From assembly GCA_003612585.1 (NCBI GenBank), contig RAZH01000002.1, positions 186,001 through 250,000 of the forward strand: DNA of 64,000 bases. The letters run 5' to 3'. This document shows, in pieces, positions 45,143 through 54,178 of this stretch. The DNA is from a bacterium 1XD42-54 (GTDB lineage: Bacteria > Bacillota > Clostridia > Lachnospirales > Lachnospiraceae). Made by a program: the position numbers and the translations under genes. Under the pieces are notes generated by a model, which saw nothing but the letters and a program-made list of their open reading frames with translations, did no database searches and was not told the DNA's origin. Every line of letters begins with the position of its first letter. Within the stretch, counting starts at the first letter, position 1.

Positions 45143-45203
45143 GGGCTGCCGGGAAATGCTGCGGAATTGCTTCCGATGCATTTGCGGCAGTCCCTGATTT
45201 TTT
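45143..45203 (+). terminator. Palindromic terminator after secDF
   Basis: GGGCTGCCG..AAATGC (from 45143) pairs with GCATTTGCGGCAGTCCC (45178-45194), followed by TGATTTTTTA. It shares its CTGCCG/AAATGC arms with the palindrome after pnp. Confidence 0.75.
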
Positions 45204-45266
45204 ATACACAAAGGTATAAAAGGAGGCAAGCAAGTTGTTTGTCGTTTCAGAGAAAGGGAGTTTAGG

Positions 45267-47066
45267 ATGGCAGTAAATCAGGCATGCAGCGCAGGAAAAC
45301 GGGAAAGGTGGTTTGTGGCGGCGAAACGGGCGGATTTTCGGGCGATTGCTGAAGTGTTTGGAATTGATCCGGTTACGGCACGGATTATCCGAAACCGGGA
45401 TGTCGTGGGAGAAAAAGAAATTTTTAACTATCTGCATGGTTCAATGGAACAGCTTCATGCACCGGAGCTTTTAAAAGGGGCGCAGGAGGCGGCCAAGCTT
45501 TTGAAGCAAAAAATTGAAGCAGGAAAAAAGATACGGATTATCGGTGATTATGATATTGACGGTGTGAATGCGACATACATTTTATATCGGGCACTGGTGC
45601 GGTGTGGTGCAGATGTAGATTATGAAATTCCGGACCGGATGAAGGATGGATATGGATTGAATCTTCATCTGATTGAGCTGGCCGCTTCGGAAGGCATTGA
45701 TACGATTCTGACGTGTGACAACGGAATTTCAGCGATGGATGAGATTGCGTTTGCAAAAGAAGCTGGGCTGACCGTGATTGTGACAGATCATCATGAGACA
45801 AGGTTTGAGGATCGTGCGCAGGAGCGGCATTATCTGTTGCCTGCGGCGGATGTGCTGGTCAATCCGAAGCAGCCGGGGTGCGGATATCCATATAAAAAGC
45901 TCTGCGGGGCGGCTGTGGCGTGGAAGCTGGTCTGCCTTTTGTTTGAACTTTCCGGCATTCCTGTTTGTGAAGCAGAGGAACTGCTCCCGTTTGTGGCCTT
46001 TGCGACGATTGGGGATGTGATGGATCTGGACGGTGAAAATCGAATCCTGGTAAAAGAAGGCTTGAAGCGAATGGCGGTCACTCAGAATTTTGGCCTGAGG
46101 GCGCTTGCAGAGGCAAATGGTCTTGCATTATCGGATATTTCTTCGTATCATATCGGATTTGTGCTGGGGCCATGCATCAATGCGAGCGGACGTCTCGATA
46201 CAGCCAGAAGGTCAATGAAGCTGCTTCTGGCAAAGGACATACAGGAGGCAAAGCAGCTGGCATCTGATTTAAAAGAACTAAATGATGAACGAAAAGCGCT
46301 GACACAGCAGGCAGTGGAGGAAGCATGTGCCATGATTGAAGGCGGGCTTTACCAGGAAGACCGGGTACTGGTGATTTATCTTCCCGGTTGTCATGAGAGC
46401 ATTGCCGGAATCGTGGCCGGGAGGCTGCGGGAGCGGTATTACAAGCCGGTTTTTGTTGTGACGGACAGTGAGGATGCAGGAGGCGCCAAAGGCTCCGGCC
46501 GTTCGATTGAGGCATATTCCATGTTTGAGGAAATGGTGAAGTGCCAGGATGTGTTTACAAAATTCGGCGGACATCCAATGGCTGCCGGGTTTTCTCTGGA
46601 AAGAGAGCGGATTGATGAGATGCGGCGCAGGCTGAATGCACACTGTTCTCTTGGCGAAGAGGATATGCTGGAAAAGGTGTCAATTGATGTTCCGATGCCT
46701 TTGGACTATATGACAGAACCCTTGGTTGAGGAGCTACAGCTTCTGGAACCATTTGGAAAAGGAAACGAGAAGCCTCTTTTTGCGGAGCGCGAGATTCGGC
46801 TGCAGAGCGCCCGGCTTCTCGGAAAGAATCAGAATGTCCTGAAGTTTCGTGTTATGAACCGCTCTGGGAGAGTGATGGATGCGCTGTATTTTGGCGATAC
46901 GGCAAAAATGCATAGTTATCTGACTGCAAAGTTCGGAGAGGAGAAGGTACAGGCGCTTTTCTGGGGAAGGCAGGAGGGGCTTACGCTGGACCTGACCTAT
47001 TATCCGTCTGTGAATGAATATATGGGGCGAAAGTCGTTGCAGATTGTGATTAAAAATTATTTATAA
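45267..47066 (+). CDS. recJ: Single-stranded-DNA-specific exonuclease RecJ
   Basis: 599 residues. DHH-type motifs 'IIGDYDIDGVNATYIL' (about 90-105) and 'IVTDHHETRF' (about 170-179), DHHA1 domain with 'KGSGRSIEAY' and 'FGGHPMAAGFSLE', and a C-terminal OB fold. It degrades 5' single strands in recombination and mismatch repair. AAAGGGAG precedes the ATG. The C-terminus is shorter than in ~770-residue Bacillus RecJ. Confidence 0.93.
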   Translation: MAVNQACSAGKRERWFVAAKRADFRAIAEVFGIDPVTARIIRNRDVVGEKEIFNYLHGSMEQLHAPELLKGAQEAAKLLKQKIEAGKKIRIIGDYDIDGVNATYILYRALVRCGADVDYEIPDRMKDGYGLNLHLIELAASEGIDTILTCDNGISAMDEIAFAKEAGLTVIVTDHHETRFEDRAQERHYLLPAADVLVNPKQPGCGYPYKKLCGAAVAWKLVCLLFELSGIPVCEAEELLPFVAFATIGDVMDLDGENRILVKEGLKRMAVTQNFGLRALAEANGLALSDISSYHIGFVLGPCINASGRLDTARRSMKLLLAKDIQEAKQLASDLKELNDERKALTQQAVEEACAMIEGGLYQEDRVLVIYLPGCHESIAGIVAGRLRERYYKPVFVVTDSEDAGGAKGSGRSIEAYSMFEEMVKCQDVFTKFGGHPMAAGFSLERERIDEMRRRLNAHCSLGEEDMLEKVSIDVPMPLDYMTEPLVEELQLLEPFGKGNEKPLFAEREIRLQSARLLGKNQNVLKFRVMNRSGRVMDALYFGDTAKMHSYLTAKFGEEKVQALFWGRQEGLTLDLTYYPSVNEYMGRKSLQIVIKNYL

Positions 47067-47078
47067 CGGCGCAACTAC

Positions 47079-47108
47079 TTGACAAAGCAAAGCCCGAAGG
47101 CATAAAAT
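47079..47108 (+). promoter_or_regulatory. Promoter of leuS
   Basis: TTGACA (47079-47084), 18 bp, TAAAAT (47103-47108). Only 34 bp separate the -10 from ATG, too short for a T-box leader. Confidence 0.65.
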
Positions 47109-47142
47109 ATTTACCATGTAAAACAACTGGAGGAGAGAAAAA

Positions 47143-49557
47143 ATGGCAGTATCTTATAACCACAGAGCCATTGAATTAAAATGGAGAAAAAACTGGGAAG
47201 AGCACCCGGTGAATGTAGATGATGGCAAAAAGCCGAAATACTATTGTCTGGACATGTTTCCGTATCCGTCAGGCAGCGGCCTTCACGTAGGTCACTGGAG
47301 GGGATACGTTATTTCTGATGTGTGGAGCCGTTACAAGATGATGCAGGGCTATTACCTGATTCATCCAATGGGCTGGGATGCATTCGGCCTTCCGGCTGAG
47401 AACTACGCGATCAAGATGGGCATTCATCCGGCTATTTCTACTGCACAGAATGTAGCCAATATCAAGAAGCAAATTAACGACATCGCTGCCATTTACGACT
47501 GGGACCGTGAGGTGAACACGACAGATCCGGATTTCTACAAATGGACACAGTGGATTTTCGTGAAGATGTTCAAAGAAGGTCTCGCTTATGAGAAGGAGTT
47601 TCCGATTAACTGGTGTCCGTCCTGTAAGACGGGCCTTGCCAATGAGGAAGTTGTAAACGGCTGCTGTGAGCGCTGCGGCGCGTCCGTGACGAAGAAGAAT
47701 CTGCGTCAGTGGATGCTTCGCATCACAAAGTATGCAGATCGCCTTCTGAATGACCTGGATAAGCTTGACTGGCCGGAAAAGGTAAAGAAGATGCAGTCTG
47801 ACTGGATCGGCAAGTCCTACGGTGCAGAGGTAGAGTTCCCGGTTGAGGGAAGAGAAGAGAAGATCACTGTCTACACAACGCGTCCGGATACACTCTACGG
47901 AGCTACCTTTATGGTACTGGCTCCGGAACATGCTCTGGCAGCATCCCTGGCGACAGAGGAGACGAAAGAGGCTGTGGAGAAATATATCTATGATGCTTCT
48001 ATGAAGTCCAATGTAGACCGTCTGCAGGATAAAGAAAAAACCGGCGTATTCACCGGAACGTATGCGGTCAATCCGCTGAACGGCGCAAAGGTGCCGATCT
48101 GGCTTTCCGACTATGTACTTGCTGATTACGGTACGGGAGCTATCATGTGTGTACCTGCGCACGATGACCGTGACTTTGAGTTTGCGAAAAAGTTTGATAT
48201 TCCGATCATCCAGGTTATTGCGAAGGATGGAAAAGAAATCGAGAATATGACGGAAGCGTATACAGATGCGGTGGGAACCATGATTAATTCCGGCGAGTGG
48301 AATGGTATGGAATCTGCTGTTCTGAAAAAAGAAGCTCCGCATATCATTGAGGAGCGCGGACTTGGCCGTGCGACAGTAAATTATAAGCTGCGTGACTGGG
48401 TATTTTCCCGTCAGCGTTATTGGGGCGAGCCGATTCCGATTATTCATTGTCCACATTGCGGCAATGTTCCGGTACCGGAGGAGGAGCTTCCGCTTCGTCT
48501 GCCGGAGGTAGAGTCGTATGAGCCGACCGGTACAGGCGAGTCACCGCTGGCAGCGATTGACGAGTGGGTGAACTGCAAGTGTCCGGTCTGCGGCGCCGAC
48601 GCAAAGCGCGAGACCAATACGATGCCGCAGTGGGCAGGATCTTCCTGGTATTTCCTGCGCTATGTGGACAACAAAAATGACAAAGAACTGGTATCAAAGG
48701 AGAAAGCTGACAAATACCTGCCGGTTGATATGTACATCGGCGGCGTGGAGCATGCTGTGCTGCACCTGCTTTATTCCAGATTCTATACAAAGTTCCTTTA
48801 TGATATCGGGGCAGTTGATTTTGATGAGCCGTTCCACAAACTGTTCAATCAGGGTATGATTAACGGTAAAAACGGTATCAAGATGAGCAAATCCAAAGGA
48901 AATGTGGTTTCGCCGGATGATCTTGTGCGCGATTATGGCTGTGACAGCCTGCGTATGTACGAATTGTTCGTAGGACCGCCTGAGCTTGACGCTGAGTGGG
49001 ATGACCGCGGTATCGACGGTGTATACCGTTTCCTGAACCGTTTCTGGAAACTGGCGATGGACAGCAAAGAGGCAAACGTAGCTGAGACGAAAGAAATGGT
49101 GAAGCTGCGTCACAAATCAGTCTATGATATTACGCAGCGCCTTGAGAACTTCAGTTTGAATACGGTTATTTCCGGCTTCATGGAATACAACAACAAGATG
49201 ACTGACCTCGCGAAGACGAGCGGAGGTATCGACAAAGAGACAATCGAGACCTTTATCCGGATGCTGGCACCGTTTGCACCGCACATTGCAGAGGAACTCT
49301 GGGAGGCATACGGCCATACGGATTCTGTTTTCCATACAAGCTGGCCGGAAGCAGATCAGGAAGCCATGAAGGACGATGAACTTGAGATTCCGGTTCAGAT
49401 CAATGGCAAGACAAAGACTGTGATTATGGTTCCTGCGGATATCTCCAAAGAGGATGCGATCGCGCGAGGTAAGGAAGCGCTGGGCAATAAGCTGAACGGG
49501 ACGATTGTGAAAGAAATTTATGTTCCGAAAAAGATCGTGAATATTGTGCAGAAATAA
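47143..49557 (+). CDS. leuS: Leucyl-tRNA synthetase
   Basis: 804-residue class I synthetase. HIGH-type motif 'GLHVGHWRGY' (about 44-53), zinc-binding Cys pairs ('CPSCKTG', 'CCERCGAS'), CP1 editing domain (about 220-420, 'TTRPDTLYGATFM') and 'KMSKSKGNVVSPDD' (about 584-597). Ribosome site GGAGGAGAG. Monocistronic: own promoter and terminator. Confidence 0.98.
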   Translation: MAVSYNHRAIELKWRKNWEEHPVNVDDGKKPKYYCLDMFPYPSGSGLHVGHWRGYVISDVWSRYKMMQGYYLIHPMGWDAFGLPAENYAIKMGIHPAISTAQNVANIKKQINDIAAIYDWDREVNTTDPDFYKWTQWIFVKMFKEGLAYEKEFPINWCPSCKTGLANEEVVNGCCERCGASVTKKNLRQWMLRITKYADRLLNDLDKLDWPEKVKKMQSDWIGKSYGAEVEFPVEGREEKITVYTTRPDTLYGATFMVLAPEHALAASLATEETKEAVEKYIYDASMKSNVDRLQDKEKTGVFTGTYAVNPLNGAKVPIWLSDYVLADYGTGAIMCVPAHDDRDFEFAKKFDIPIIQVIAKDGKEIENMTEAYTDAVGTMINSGEWNGMESAVLKKEAPHIIEERGLGRATVNYKLRDWVFSRQRYWGEPIPIIHCPHCGNVPVPEEELPLRLPEVESYEPTGTGESPLAAIDEWVNCKCPVCGADAKRETNTMPQWAGSSWYFLRYVDNKNDKELVSKEKADKYLPVDMYIGGVEHAVLHLLYSRFYTKFLYDIGAVDFDEPFHKLFNQGMINGKNGIKMSKSKGNVVSPDDLVRDYGCDSLRMYELFVGPPELDAEWDDRGIDGVYRFLNRFWKLAMDSKEANVAETKEMVKLRHKSVYDITQRLENFSLNTVISGFMEYNNKMTDLAKTSGGIDKETIETFIRMLAPFAPHIAEELWEAYGHTDSVFHTSWPEADQEAMKDDELEIPVQINGKTKTVIMVPADISKEDAIARGKEALGNKLNGTIVKEIYVPKKIVNIVQK

Positions 49558-49608
49558 AAGAATCAAATCAGAATTGAGATAGTAAAATCAGAAGCAGAAT
49601 GTAAAATA

Positions 49609-49656
49609 AATAAGCTGTTGTACAAGTGTGATCTTGGGCAACAGCTTATTTTTTAT
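49609..49656 (+). terminator. Terminator after leuS
   Basis: AATAAGCTGTTG (49609-49620) pairs perfectly with CAACAGCTTATT (49639-49650), followed by TTTTATAATA. Confidence 0.9.
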
Positions 49657-49749
49657 AATACGGCAGTTATGTTTGTTTGATCGGAAAAATGAACAAAAAT
49701 GAAAAAAATGAACAAACTGTAAATAGTTCTTTAAAATTTGTATATAGTG

Positions 49750-49778
49750 TTGAATATGGACAAATAATTTTGTATAAT
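49750..49778 (+). promoter_or_regulatory. Promoter of the HPr-like gene
   Basis: TTGAAT (49750-49755), 17 bp, TATAAT (49773-49778). Upstream (49686-49724) are several ATGAACAAA-like repeats in very AT-rich DNA, possibly an UP element. Confidence 0.7.
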
Positions 49779-49818
49779 ATTATAAAAATTGTCGAAAATA
49801 AGTTGGGAGATGAACAAA

Positions 49819-50079
49819 ATGGTAAGCAAGAACCTGGTAGTCCAGTCAAAGGAGGGGCTGGATATCCGTTGCGCAGAGCTTCTGGCACAGACAGCAGAGA
49901 GCTGCGATTCTAAAATTGTAATATTATACAGACATAATGTGGTAAATGCCAAAAGCATGTTGAATATACTTTCTGCTGCGATTAAAGCAGGGGACGAGAT
50001 AGAACTTCGCTGTACGGGACCAAATGAAGAAGCGGATCTGGAAAAAATGGAAGAGGCCGTCCGGCGTCTGAGAGAGTGA
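49819..50079 (+). CDS. HPr-family protein lacking His15 (Crh-like)
   Basis: 86 residues with the HPr fold pattern. Position 15, the phosphohistidine of HPr, is Asp: 'EGLDIRCAELLAQTA' aligns with the 'GIHARPA' block, with Pro18 also replaced by Cys. The regulatory Ser46 is kept in 'VNAKSMLNIL' at exactly residue 46. It therefore cannot pass phosphate to sugar PTS enzymes, but could be phosphorylated by HPr kinase, as is the catabolite co-repressor Crh (which has Gln15). ATG 49819 follows GGGAGA; own promoter and terminator. Confidence 0.8.
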   Translation: MVSKNLVVQSKEGLDIRCAELLAQTAESCDSKIVILYRHNVVNAKSMLNILSAAIKAGDEIELRCTGPNEEADLEKMEEAVRRLRE

Positions 50080-50085
50080 AAAAAG

Positions 50086-50121
50086 GCTGCACAGTATCTG
50101 ATTACTGTTGCAGCTGTTTTT
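50086..50121. terminator. Terminator between convergent genes
   Basis: GCTGC-ACAGTA (50086-50096) pairs with TACTGT-T-GCAGC (50103-50114), with one bulge, then TGTTTTTC. It also lies at the 3' end of the minus-strand gene that follows. Confidence 0.75.
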
Positions 50122-50482
50122 CGTAAAAAAGTCCGGTCAGAAACCAGAGTGGTGCGTAATCCAACCGGATGACACCGTTCACATGGTACGGAGAGTCGCT
50201 GTAATCCCAGGGACAGCAACCACGCTTTTTCAGATAAGTACCGGAGGTGTATTCCACAAAAAAGATGCCGAGCATATAGACAAGCCCCCTTGTTATCATC
50301 CTGCACTTTTTCAGGCAGGCAGACAGCGGGGAGATGAAAGAGGCCATTCCGTAAATGGGAAACATCCGCAGTGATGAAAATCCCATCAATTTCGGATCAT
50401 TGTGAATGAGGGAATTTAATCCGGTCCACAGTACTTCGATACACCAGCCATACATGCCACATTTGATAAATTTGGATTTCAT
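50102..50482 (-). CDS. Putative ABC_trans_CmpB-type membrane protein
   Basis: 126 residues with about three hydrophobic segments. 'GMYGWCIEVLWTG' near the N-terminus, 'MFPIYGMASFISPL' and 'GTYLKKRGCCPWDYSD' are typical of the PF06541 family (annotated as putative ABC transporter permease, but lacking transporter partners). Starts at ATG 50482. Function unknown. Confidence 0.7.
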   Translation of the reverse strand: MKSKFIKCGMYGWCIEVLWTGLNSLIHNDPKLMGFSSLRMFPIYGMASFISPLSACLKKCRMITRGLVYMLGIFFVEYTSGTYLKKRGCCPWDYSDSPYHVNGVIRLDYAPLWFLTGLFYEKQLQQ

Positions 50483-50641
50483 GATAAATTTCTCCTGTCT
50501 CAGGAATTGGATTGTTTCAAAAATAGTTTTTCCGATTGGAGAAGAAATATGCCAGGATGAAAGGAAAATCTGGCAATAATCTGTTACGAAAGAATGTATT
50601 TTTTACCATTGTAAATTTATTGTGAAACATGCTATATGTGC

Positions 50642-50669
50642 TTGCATTCTATAAAATTTATGTTATAAT
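50642..50669 (+). promoter_or_regulatory. Promoter of folT
   Basis: TTGCAT (50642-50647), 16 bp, TATAAT (50664-50669), with an extended -10 TG at 50661-50662. It stands 17 bp before the riboswitch. Bases 50483-50641 hold no gene. Confidence 0.75.
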
Positions 50670-50685
50670 GTGTCTAAATAAATAA

Positions 50686-50867
50686 TAGCGAAGTAGGAAT
50701 TTGCGCGTTAAGTTGTCAGCGGCTGGGGAGTCGCCCTGAACCGAAAAACCATGTTTAAAATGTGTTTGCGATGCATTTTCCGCACCCGTTGCTACAATAT
50801 GAGGACGCCTCATAATGTGGAGCGAATATTATTTATCGTTACTTATTTTTTCTCTCATTATGGAGGT
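50686..50867 (+). promoter_or_regulatory. Tetrahydrofolate (THF) riboswitch with translational switch
   Basis: Aptamer at about 50686-50794. It contains the conserved THF core GCGCGTTAAG (50703-50712), a central hairpin and the 3' strand 'TGCATTTTCCGCACCCGTTGCTA'-type end; closing bases TAGC (50686-50689) pair with GCTA (50791-50794). Expression platform: CCTCAT (50808-50813) can pair with ATGAGG (50799-50804), or, as CCTCATAATG (50808-50817), with CATTATGGAGG (50856-50866), which contains the ribosome site GGAGG of folT. Ligand binding would choose between an exposed and a hidden ribosome site. The gene below is a folate transporter, as expected. Confidence 0.85.
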
Positions 50868-50875
50868 GTTTTGTT

Positions 50876-51442
50876 ATGCAAAAAAATAACAGCAAAATGA
50901 AATGGGATACCCGTACACTTGTTTTTCAGGGACTTTTGATTGCGTTGCATATTGTGCTGGCGCGCCTTGTGGTGATTGATCTTGGGTCCTACCGTATTAC
51001 GATCGGCAGCGTCTGCACCGTTCTGACAGGACTCTGGTTCGGACCGGTGGCAGGAGGTATGAATGGTCTTCTGTCAGACCTTATTGGTTGCGTGCTTAAG
51101 GGTTATGCGGTAAATCCTCTGATTACCGTAGCGGCAATCCTCTGGGGTGTGATTCCTGCATTGATGCGTCCGCTCATCACCGGCGGCAAAGTGCGGAAGA
51201 CGGCAATGCTCAGCATTTCAGTCGTAGTGTCCTCTATTCTGGGTACGCTGGTGTTTACAACGGCAGGCTTAGTATTGATTATCGGCTACAATTTCTATGC
51301 AATTATGCCGGGACGTATCGTACAGTGGGCGATTATGACGCCGATCTACTGTGTACTGACTGCGGTTTTGTACTTCAGTCCTCTGACCAGTATGGTGTTG
51401 AATATGACTGTTCGCAAAGCAGATCAGACAGCGAATGCCTGA
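50876..51442 (+). CDS. folT: Folate ECF transporter S component FolT
   Basis: 188-residue membrane protein with six helices, the substrate-binding subunit of an energy-coupling-factor transporter. 'ARLVVIDLGSYRITIGSV', 'GLWFGPVAGGMNGLLSDLIG' and 'RIVQWAIMTPIYCVL' match FolT. GGAGG lies 9 bases before ATG and is the target of the riboswitch. The shared EcfAA'T module is not in the window. Confidence 0.92.
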   Translation: MQKNNSKMKWDTRTLVFQGLLIALHIVLARLVVIDLGSYRITIGSVCTVLTGLWFGPVAGGMNGLLSDLIGCVLKGYAVNPLITVAAILWGVIPALMRPLITGGKVRKTAMLSISVVVSSILGTLVFTTAGLVLIIGYNFYAIMPGRIVQWAIMTPIYCVLTAVLYFSPLTSMVLNMTVRKADQTANA

Positions 51443-51502
51443 AAAATATGGCTTGAGTGCAAGACAGAATAAAAGATAAAAAACGAACAAAAACAGAACA
51501 TA

Positions 51503-51560
51503 GCTCCAGATGATTCCCCATGGAGCATAAGGGGCGGGCGCTGCGATGATGCAGCGCCCG
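51503..51560 (+). promoter_or_regulatory. Two hairpins between folT and folC
   Basis: GCTCCA (51503-51508) with TGGAGC (51521-51526), then a very stable CGGGCGCTGC (51535-51544) with GCAGCGCCCG (51551-51560), loop GATGAT. No T-run follows, so they may protect the folT mRNA 3' end or pause polymerase rather than terminate. Confidence 0.55.
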
Positions 51561-51651
51561 TATCTGTATGATTAGAGATGATTTGGAAGTTGTTAATGTT
51601 AAAAATTAAGATAACAGAAAAAAGGGATATGTCCCTGTTTGGGAGGATTTT

Positions 51652-52935
51652 ATGAATTATCAGGAAGCAAGAGCGTTTATCACGGAGGTATCGGCAAAGG
51701 GTAGTGAACTGGGGCTTGAGAGTATTACGAATCTTTTGGCGTTGCTCGGCAATCCGCAGGATGAGCTGAAGTTTGTGCATGTGGCAGGAACGAACGGAAA
51801 GGGGTCTGTGCTGGCGTATATGTCTACGGTGCTGGAAAAAGCAGGGTTTTTGGTGGGAAGATATATCTCTCCGACGCTGTTTTCTTACCGGGAAAAGATT
51901 CAGGTCAACCGTGAGTTTATCAGCCGCGAGGAATTTGCAAAGGCAGCCACAAAGGTGGCGGAAGCATACGCCCAGATGAAAGAAAAGGCTATGTCGCTGC
52001 CAACGGTTTTTGAGGTAGAAACAGCAGTGTCATTTCTTTATTTCCAGAAGATGAAATGTGATTTGGTGCTTCTGGAAGTAGGGATGGGCGGGAGACTGGA
52101 TGCCACAAATGTTATTCGGACGCCAGTTCTTACCATGGTAGCATCTGTCAGTATGGATCATATGGAATTTCTGGGAAATACACTCGCGGAAATTGCATGG
52201 AACAAGGCAGGGATTTTCAAGCCAGGTGTTCCGGCAGTCTGTGCACACCAAAAGCCGGAGGCAGAGGAAGTAATCAGGCAGGAGGCCGAAAAAAATAAAA
52301 GTTCCTGTATTTTCGTGGATACAGGCCGGATTTCAGAGGTCCGTTACGGTCTGGAGCAGCAGAGCTTTGTCTACAAAGATTTCGGGAAGGTGGAAATTTC
52401 ACTTGCAGGGGCGCAGCAGGTGGAAAATGCAGCGCTTGCACTGGAAGGAATCGCGGCATTGCGGGCACAGGGATATGAGATTCCGGATGTGGTGCTGCGG
52501 GAAGGAATGAAGGAGACAAGCTGGCTGGGGCGTTTTTCTGTGATTCACAAAGAACCGCTTCTGATTCTCGATGGTGCGCACAACCCGGATGCAGCGCTGC
52601 GGCTCCGGGAGTCGCTGGAAACATATTTTAAAAACAGAAAAAAATATTATATCTTTGGCGTGTTTTCTGACAAGGAATATGATAAGATTATAGAGATTAC
52701 GGCTGGTCTGGCAGAGCACATCTACACGGTAGAAACGCCGGACAATCCGCGTGCGCTTCCGGCAGCTGATCTGGCAGAAGCAGTGAGCCGTGTGAATGCT
52801 TCTGTTGAAGCGGTGGGTGACATTGAGGATGCAGTCAGAAAATGCTTTGCAAAGGCTCAGACGGACGACGTGATCATTGCATTCGGGTCCCTATCTTTTT
52901 TGGGAGAGGTACGCAAAGCTGTAGAAGAAAATTAG
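51652..52935 (+). CDS. folC: Folylpolyglutamate synthase / dihydrofolate synthase
   Basis: 427 residues. ATP-binding 'VAGTNGKGSVLAYMSTVL' (P-loop, about 45-60), 'SPTLFSYREKIQVN', 'LEVGMGGRLDATNVI' and 'LDGAHNPDAALRLRESL' are Mur-ligase-type FolC motifs. It adds glutamates to folates and so traps them in the cell, a natural partner to FolT upstream. Ribosome site GGGAGGA. Confidence 0.94.
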   Translation: MNYQEARAFITEVSAKGSELGLESITNLLALLGNPQDELKFVHVAGTNGKGSVLAYMSTVLEKAGFLVGRYISPTLFSYREKIQVNREFISREEFAKAATKVAEAYAQMKEKAMSLPTVFEVETAVSFLYFQKMKCDLVLLEVGMGGRLDATNVIRTPVLTMVASVSMDHMEFLGNTLAEIAWNKAGIFKPGVPAVCAHQKPEAEEVIRQEAEKNKSSCIFVDTGRISEVRYGLEQQSFVYKDFGKVEISLAGAQQVENAALALEGIAALRAQGYEIPDVVLREGMKETSWLGRFSVIHKEPLLILDGAHNPDAALRLRESLETYFKNRKKYYIFGVFSDKEYDKIIEITAGLAEHIYTVETPDNPRALPAADLAEAVSRVNASVEAVGDIEDAVRKCFAKAQTDDVIIAFGSLSFLGEVRKAVEEN

Positions 52936-52965
52936 ACAAAGTAAGCAAAATATGGAGAATGACAG

Positions 52966-54096
52966 ATGAGAGATTTACTGGAATTGCGGGATGAAATTGA
53001 CGGGATTGACCGGCAGATCGTAGAATTGTTTGAGAACCGGATGAAAGTCAGCAGGGAGGTTGCGGCCTACAAAATTGCAAATGGCAGGAAAGTTTTTGAT
53101 AAAGACAGAGAGCAGGAGAAGCTGGAAGTGCTGACAGGCCTTGTGCATGATGATTTTAACAGACATGGCGTGGAGGAACTGTTTCAGCAGATCATGTCCA
53201 TGAGTCGGAAGCTACAGTATCAGCTTTTGGAAGAGCGCGGTGTGTCAGGACGGCTGCCTTTCATTGCAGTGGATGATATTGAGCGCGAGAACATTCGCGT
53301 CGTTTATCAGGGAGTCGAGGGTGCTTACAGCCATGCGGCGATGCGGACGTATTTCGGAAAGGATGTCAGTTGTTTCCATGTGAAAAAGTGGCGTGATGCG
53401 ATGGAGGCTATTGCGGAGGGTTCTGCAGATTATGCGGTGCTTCCGATCGAAAATTCCTCTGCTGGCATTGTGGCGGATAATTATGACTTGCTGGTAAATT
53501 TTGAAAATTATATTGTCGGAGAGCAGATTATCAAATGCGAGCATGCGCTGCTCGGTCTGCCTGGCACAAAGCTGGAAGACATTCAGAAGGTCTATTCTCA
53601 TCAGCAGGCGCTTTCACAGTGCGAGGAGTTCCTGGCGCAGCACCGCAGCTGGCAGACAATACCGTATGACAACACAGCGACTTCAGTGAAAAAGGTAGCA
53701 GAAGATGGAGACAGGACCCAGGCAGCGATCGGCAGCAAATTTGCGGCAGAGCTTTTTGGCCTTGAGGTACTTGCAGACCATGTTTATTATAATGAGGCAA
53801 ATTCTACCCGTTTTATCATAGTTACAAATCAGCGGATTTTCCGGCGTGATGCGCAAAAGATCAGTATTTGTTTTGAGGTGCCGCATTACAGTGGAGCGTT
53901 GTACAACATTCTGTCACATTTTATCTATAATAACCTGAATATGAATAAGATTGAATCAAGGCCGGCCGCTGGGCGGAACTGGGAATATCGGTTCTTTGTG
54001 GACTTTGATGGGAATCTGAATGACAGCGCTGTGAAAAATGCGCTGCGCGGGATACGGGAAGAAGCAATCAATATGAAGATTCTCGGGAACTATTAA
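52966..54096 (+). CDS. pheA: Chorismate mutase / prephenate dehydratase (P-protein)
   Basis: 376 residues, bifunctional. N-terminal AroQ-type chorismate mutase (1-90: 'LRDEIDGIDRQIVELFENRM'). The prephenate dehydratase domain (about 110-285) has 'YQGVEGAYSHAAM', 'LPIENSSAG' and the catalytic 'NSTRFIIV'. The C-terminal ACT domain (about 295-370) has 'ESRPAAGRNWEYRFFVDF' for phenylalanine feedback. It complements the tyrA-aroA pair at 35-38 kb. Confidence 0.95.
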   Translation: MRDLLELRDEIDGIDRQIVELFENRMKVSREVAAYKIANGRKVFDKDREQEKLEVLTGLVHDDFNRHGVEELFQQIMSMSRKLQYQLLEERGVSGRLPFIAVDDIERENIRVVYQGVEGAYSHAAMRTYFGKDVSCFHVKKWRDAMEAIAEGSADYAVLPIENSSAGIVADNYDLLVNFENYIVGEQIIKCEHALLGLPGTKLEDIQKVYSHQQALSQCEEFLAQHRSWQTIPYDNTATSVKKVAEDGDRTQAAIGSKFAAELFGLEVLADHVYYNEANSTRFIIVTNQRIFRRDAQKISICFEVPHYSGALYNILSHFIYNNLNMNKIESRPAAGRNWEYRFFVDFDGNLNDSAVKNALRGIREEAINMKILGNY

Positions 54097-54178
54097 GAGA
54101 GATTGCGGGAGGTTATTAGGAATTAAAGTGGAATATAGAAAAAAGACTAAATACATAATATGATTAAAGGAACGAATC

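Noticed and set aside
47067-47142. T-box riboswitch upstream of leuS
   Set aside because: The gap is only 76 bp, with a promoter in it; there is no room for a T-box leader.
49677-49913. 78-codon plus-strand ORF before the HPr-like gene
   Set aside because: It runs through a good TTGAAT-17-TATAAT promoter and into the HPr-like gene in another frame; no ribosome site.
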